Shown here piece after piece: positions 43,480 through 46,139 of a stretch of 46,139 nt of DNA; position 1 is the stretch's first letter; the number at the start of each line of letters is the position of its first letter. The position numbers and the translations under genes were made by a program. Source of the stretch: Actinomycetes bacterium (GTDB lineage Bacteria; Actinomycetota; Coriobacteriia; Anaerosomatales; Anaerosomataceae); contig JAJFTR010000063.1 of the NCBI GenBank assembly GCA_021372825.1, positions 1-46,139 of the forward strand. Reading direction: 5' to 3'. The notes beneath the pieces were generated by a model, which was not told the DNA's origin, made no database searches, and saw only the letters and a list, made by a program, of their open reading frames with translations.

Positions 43480-45240
43480 CTAGAGCACCTCCTTCACGCG
43501 TCGGGCGATCTGTTCAGGCGTGAACGGCCGCCCGTCGTAGCGCTGGAGCCGGTGCTCGATGCGCAGAAGGCACTGCTCGCGCACCAGGCCCTCCAGCTGC
43601 CCGGTGAGGTTGCCCTCCACCACCAGAGTTTTAGGAGCCGTGCCGATGAACGCCGCGACCTCATCGGCGGGGAAGGGCCACACCGTGACGACTTGCATGA
43701 GCGACGCGCGAATGCCCTCGCGCGCGAGCATGCTCGCAGCCTCACGCGCGGGACCCTTGGTGGTGCCGAAGAAGAGCAGCCCGATGTCGGCTTCGTCCGG
43801 CGGCGAGCCGAAGTACGCGGGCGGCGGCACGAGTGTGCGGGCCAGCTCGAGCTTGCGCATGCGTTTCTCGTTCTGCGCCGCACGGACTTCGGCGGACTCT
43901 CCCGCAGAGCCGTACCCGTACTCGTCATGCTCGTAGGAGTTGGCCAGCTGGTTCGCGCCTTTCACGCCAGGCAGCACCCGGATCGAGACGCCGTCCTCGG
44001 TGAGCTTGTAGCGCAGGTAGCGGCCGTCGTCGCCGAGCGCGTCGGCGGGGATGTCGCCTTCGGTCACCAGCTTGCCGCGGTCGACGGTGACCTGTGACAG
44101 GTCGTAGGCCGGGATTGACTGCCGGTTGTCCGAGAGGTAGCTGTCGCCCAGGATGACGACCGGCGTCTGGAGCTGCTCGGCCAAGTTGAACGCCTTCCAG
44201 GTGAGCGTGAAGGCGTCCTCGCGGTCGCCGGGCGCCACTACCACGCGCGGGAACTCGCCCTGCGCCGCGTGGATCACGTAGCGCAGGTCGCTTTGCTCGG
44301 TCCAGGTGGGCAGTCCGGTCGCGGGGCCGGGGCGCGTGAACACGCCGACCACTACCGCGCTTTCGCTCACGCCGGCCATCCCGAACGCTTCCACCATGAG
44401 CGCGAAGCCGCCGCCCGCGCTTGCGCACATCGCCCGCGTTCCCCCGAACGACGCGCCCACGACCATGTTCATGGCGGCGATCTCGTCCTCGGTATGCTTG
44501 ACCACCACGCCGAATTCGCGCTCGTAGGAGGCCATGATGTGCAGCAGCGAGGACGCCGGCGTCATGGGGTATGCGGCGTACAGGCCGATACCCGACGCAA
44601 GCGCGCCCAGCGCGATGGCCTCGTTGCCGTCAACGAGCATCCGCCGGGGGGCACTCTCCACCGGCGAGAGCCGCACGAAGAAGTCGGGGAGGGCTGACGA
44701 GGCCGCGCTGTACCCGGCCTGAGCGGCCTTCACGTTGCCCTCGGCCACCTCGGGCGCCTTGCGCGCGAACTGCGTGCGGAGCGAGTCAGCGAGGTAATCT
44801 AGCGGGAAACCGACGATGCCCAGTAGTGCGCCGAGCGCCACGGTGTTGCGCATGATCTTGCCGCCAGCGTCTCGCGCCATGTCGGTGAGTGGGACCGGCA
44901 CGGGTCGAAGACGGGCGGGCACGTCCTCGGCAGGGAAGTCGTCTGGATCGAAGATCACCGCGCCGCCATCGACCAATTCGTGGTGGTGCAGGTCGAGTGT
45001 CTCGCGGTTAAGGCAGATGAGTGCGTCGACCGGCTCCACATGTGAGTAGATGGGTTCGGTACTCACGCGGAGCAGGTAGTTATTGTGACCACCCCGGATG
45101 AGGGAGGGGTACTCGGTGAGGTCGAAGGTCTCGAGCCCGGCGTCAACGAAAGAGCGAGCGAGCATCTGACCTGCGGCCTTGATGCCAAAGCCGGCCTCGC
45201 CGCCGATGCGGATGCGGAGCTCTAAGGGTGTTTCGGACAT
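43480..45240 (-). CDS. 2-oxoacid:ferredoxin oxidoreductase subunit alpha (gamma-alpha fusion)
   Basis: A 586-residue subunit made of an N-terminal gamma domain (residues 1 to about 190, GGEAGFGIKAAGQMLARSF near the start) fused to an alpha domain (about 200-586, DGNEAIALGALASGIGLYAAYPMTPASSLLH-region). It is the KorA-type fusion found with a separate beta. The minus-strand ATG at 45240 follows CAGGAGGCACGC. Its stop directly abuts the beta start. No small ferredoxin-type delta subunit is adjacent, as is normal for this fusion class. Confidence 0.93.
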   Translation of the reverse strand: MSETPLELRIRIGGEAGFGIKAAGQMLARSFVDAGLETFDLTEYPSLIRGGHNNYLLRVSTEPIYSHVEPVDALICLNRETLDLHHHELVDGGAVIFDPDDFPAEDVPARLRPVPVPLTDMARDAGGKIMRNTVALGALLGIVGFPLDYLADSLRTQFARKAPEVAEGNVKAAQAGYSAASSALPDFFVRLSPVESAPRRMLVDGNEAIALGALASGIGLYAAYPMTPASSLLHIMASYEREFGVVVKHTEDEIAAMNMVVGASFGGTRAMCASAGGGFALMVEAFGMAGVSESAVVVGVFTRPGPATGLPTWTEQSDLRYVIHAAQGEFPRVVVAPGDREDAFTLTWKAFNLAEQLQTPVVILGDSYLSDNRQSIPAYDLSQVTVDRGKLVTEGDIPADALGDDGRYLRYKLTEDGVSIRVLPGVKGANQLANSYEHDEYGYGSAGESAEVRAAQNEKRMRKLELARTLVPPPAYFGSPPDEADIGLLFFGTTKGPAREAASMLAREGIRASLMQVVTVWPFPADEVAAFIGTAPKTLVVEGNLTGQLEGLVREQCLLRIEHRLQRYDGRPFTPEQIARRVKEVL

Positions 45241-45480
45241 GCGTGCCTCCTGGGTGTGATCAAAGGCGTTCGCAGGAGGTTATTCCCAAAGGGAGACTCG
45301 GAGGATGCGGACACTCCGAAGGCGACTGAGGGTCAAGTGACGCCATCTTCCTCGAAATGTGTTGCGCACGCGTCTCCGGATGTGTTTCCGTCTTTCGCGT
45401 AGCCGTTGCCGGGGCGGACCACGTGCTATCAAGTGCTCGGGAAACAGGGCTGCGCCCAGTACTCCGTCGGGGGGAGGATC

Positions 45481-45825
45481 ATGAGGAACGTGCCGGGCTT
45501 CTTGTGGCTTGCGCTCACCGCTGCATACTGCGTGTACTTGGGTATGTCGCTCTCCGCGCTTCGACGCAGGACCTTGAACATGGAAGCAGGAGAGGCGAAG
45601 CGTGAGGTTAGAGCGTGGGCATACAGGGCCGGGATGCTGATGCCCTTGACCTTCGCGCCTGTATACCTTGCTGAGGTTGTGAGAGCAAGCAGGCAGCTCG
45701 GGTTCGCACGCGTAGTCCCGACGGCGCTTGCGGTGGCAATCGGCATGCTGGCGGCGGGTGCCTGGACGGGATTCTGGTTCAGTCGGATGGAACTCCGGTG
45801 GCGGAAGACCAGGGGACGGCCCTAA
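45481..45825 (+). CDS. Small membrane protein of unknown function
   Basis: A 114-residue protein, not recognised. Three hydrophobic segments: about residues 6-27 (FLWLALTAAYCVYLG), 51-67 (MLMPLTFAPVYLAEVV) and 80-103 (ALAVAIGMLAAGAWTGFW), separated by basic loops. The ATG at 45481 follows GGGGGGAGGATC; the frame stays open to 45406 but without a site. The 240 bases before it (45241-45480) show only a short CGGAG/CTCCG inverted repeat. The function is unknown. Confidence 0.6.
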   Translation: MRNVPGFLWLALTAAYCVYLGMSLSALRRRTLNMEAGEAKREVRAWAYRAGMLMPLTFAPVYLAEVVRASRQLGFARVVPTALAVAIGMLAAGAWTGFWFSRMELRWRKTRGRP

Positions 45826-46139
45826 GGTCGCGCGAGTTGTCCACCCACCCATCGAAGCTATGGACACCATCGTCATCGGGCTGCTATCCGTTGCTCTTGA
45901 ACCCCTGTCATTCCTCGACGCTTCTCGACGCGCGTCCGCTCGCTCGACGGCATCTGAGGGTTCCGGCACTCAAAGAGCATGGGGACCTCATCAGGCACCG
46001 CCTGGACAGGTACTAGACCCGGCACCTTCCGCTTCGTGTCGCCTGACCCCGCACCGCCGAGTGCAGGGGACGGCAAGGCGTCGTCCGGTGAGGTGGCGAT
46101 ACACGCCGAAGTGGTCACACAGGAACGGGCGGGCCGCTC
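45826..46139. other. Right-edge region without a recognised gene
   Basis: I find no supported gene in these 314 bases. A plus-strand frame opens at an ATG near 45861 and runs off the window edge, and an 81-codon minus-strand frame covers 45873-46118. Neither has a ribosome site nor a recognisable composition; both look like shadow frames. A truncated gene continuing beyond the edge cannot be excluded. Confidence 0.5.

Noticed and set aside
45361-45480. Possible riboswitch upstream of the small membrane protein
   Set aside because: The bases around the ACAGGG stretch do not match the c-di-GMP or other riboswitch cores I know, and no terminator follows.

Overview
The window looks like a chromosome segment of a high-GC, anaerobic actinobacterium, most plausibly a Coriobacteriia-type lineage (inference; no 16S gene is present). 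The evidence is an actinobacterial integration host factor gene (mihF) before gmk and rpoZ, a SepF/DivIVA/YggT division block, a PyrR-controlled pyr operon, a transcriptional T-box in front of ileS, and anaerobe-type enzymes (2-oxoacid:ferredoxin oxidoreductase, rubredoxin/rubrerythrin fusion). Genes are tightly packed, often with GTG starts that overlap the previous stop codon. I saw no tRNA, rRNA, CRISPR array or intact insertion sequence.

Region 1 (100-14321, nearly all +) is the gene block normally found downstream of ftsZ: pgeF (ylmD), yggS (ylmE), sepF (ylmF), proC, yggT (ylmG), divIVA, a DUF167 gene, T-box-ileS, a DksA/TraR-like gene, lspA and rluD. The complete phosphate uptake set pstS-pstC-pstA-pstB-phoU sits inside this block, between pgeF and yggS. 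A divergent membrane protein with an Ala-Pro-Pro repeat tail lies at the left edge.

Region 2 (14396-16782) holds a soluble receiver-PAS-histidine kinase and a small secreted protein of unknown function.

Region 3 (about 16978-29622) is a complete UMP biosynthesis operon behind a PyrR-type leader: pyrR, pyrB, pyrC, carA, a tandem universal stress protein gene, carB, pyrK, pyrD, an unrecognised exported protein gene, pyrF and pyrE. Carbamoyl phosphate synthetase (CarAB), PyrB, PyrC, PyrDK, PyrE and PyrF together cover every step from glutamine/bicarbonate to UMP. The usp gene between carA and carB and the exported protein between pyrD and pyrF are not part of the standard pathway.

Region 4 (29626-35294) carries mihF, gmk, rpoZ, thiI, a glycosyltransferase of the tRNA-queuosine mannosyltransferase family, and a three-gene module (PLDc_N small membrane protein, ABC ATPase, ABC permease) resembling YxlEFG of Bacillus.

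Region 5 (35343-46139) is an accessory-looking mixture on both strands: rubrerythrin-like protein, DJ-1/PfpI protein, a GGDEF plus HD-GYP membrane protein, a NapH-type polyferredoxin, a transglutaminase-like lipoprotein with a coiled coil, an orphan L-fucose isomerase-like protein, the two-gene 2-oxoacid:ferredoxin oxidoreductase and a small membrane protein. The last 314 bases have no recognisable gene.

No clear new defence or mobile system is visible. The best candidates for undescribed biology are the pst insertion in the division cluster, the two extra genes in the pyr operon, the thiI-linked glycosyltransferase, and the transglutaminase-like coiled-coil lipoprotein.
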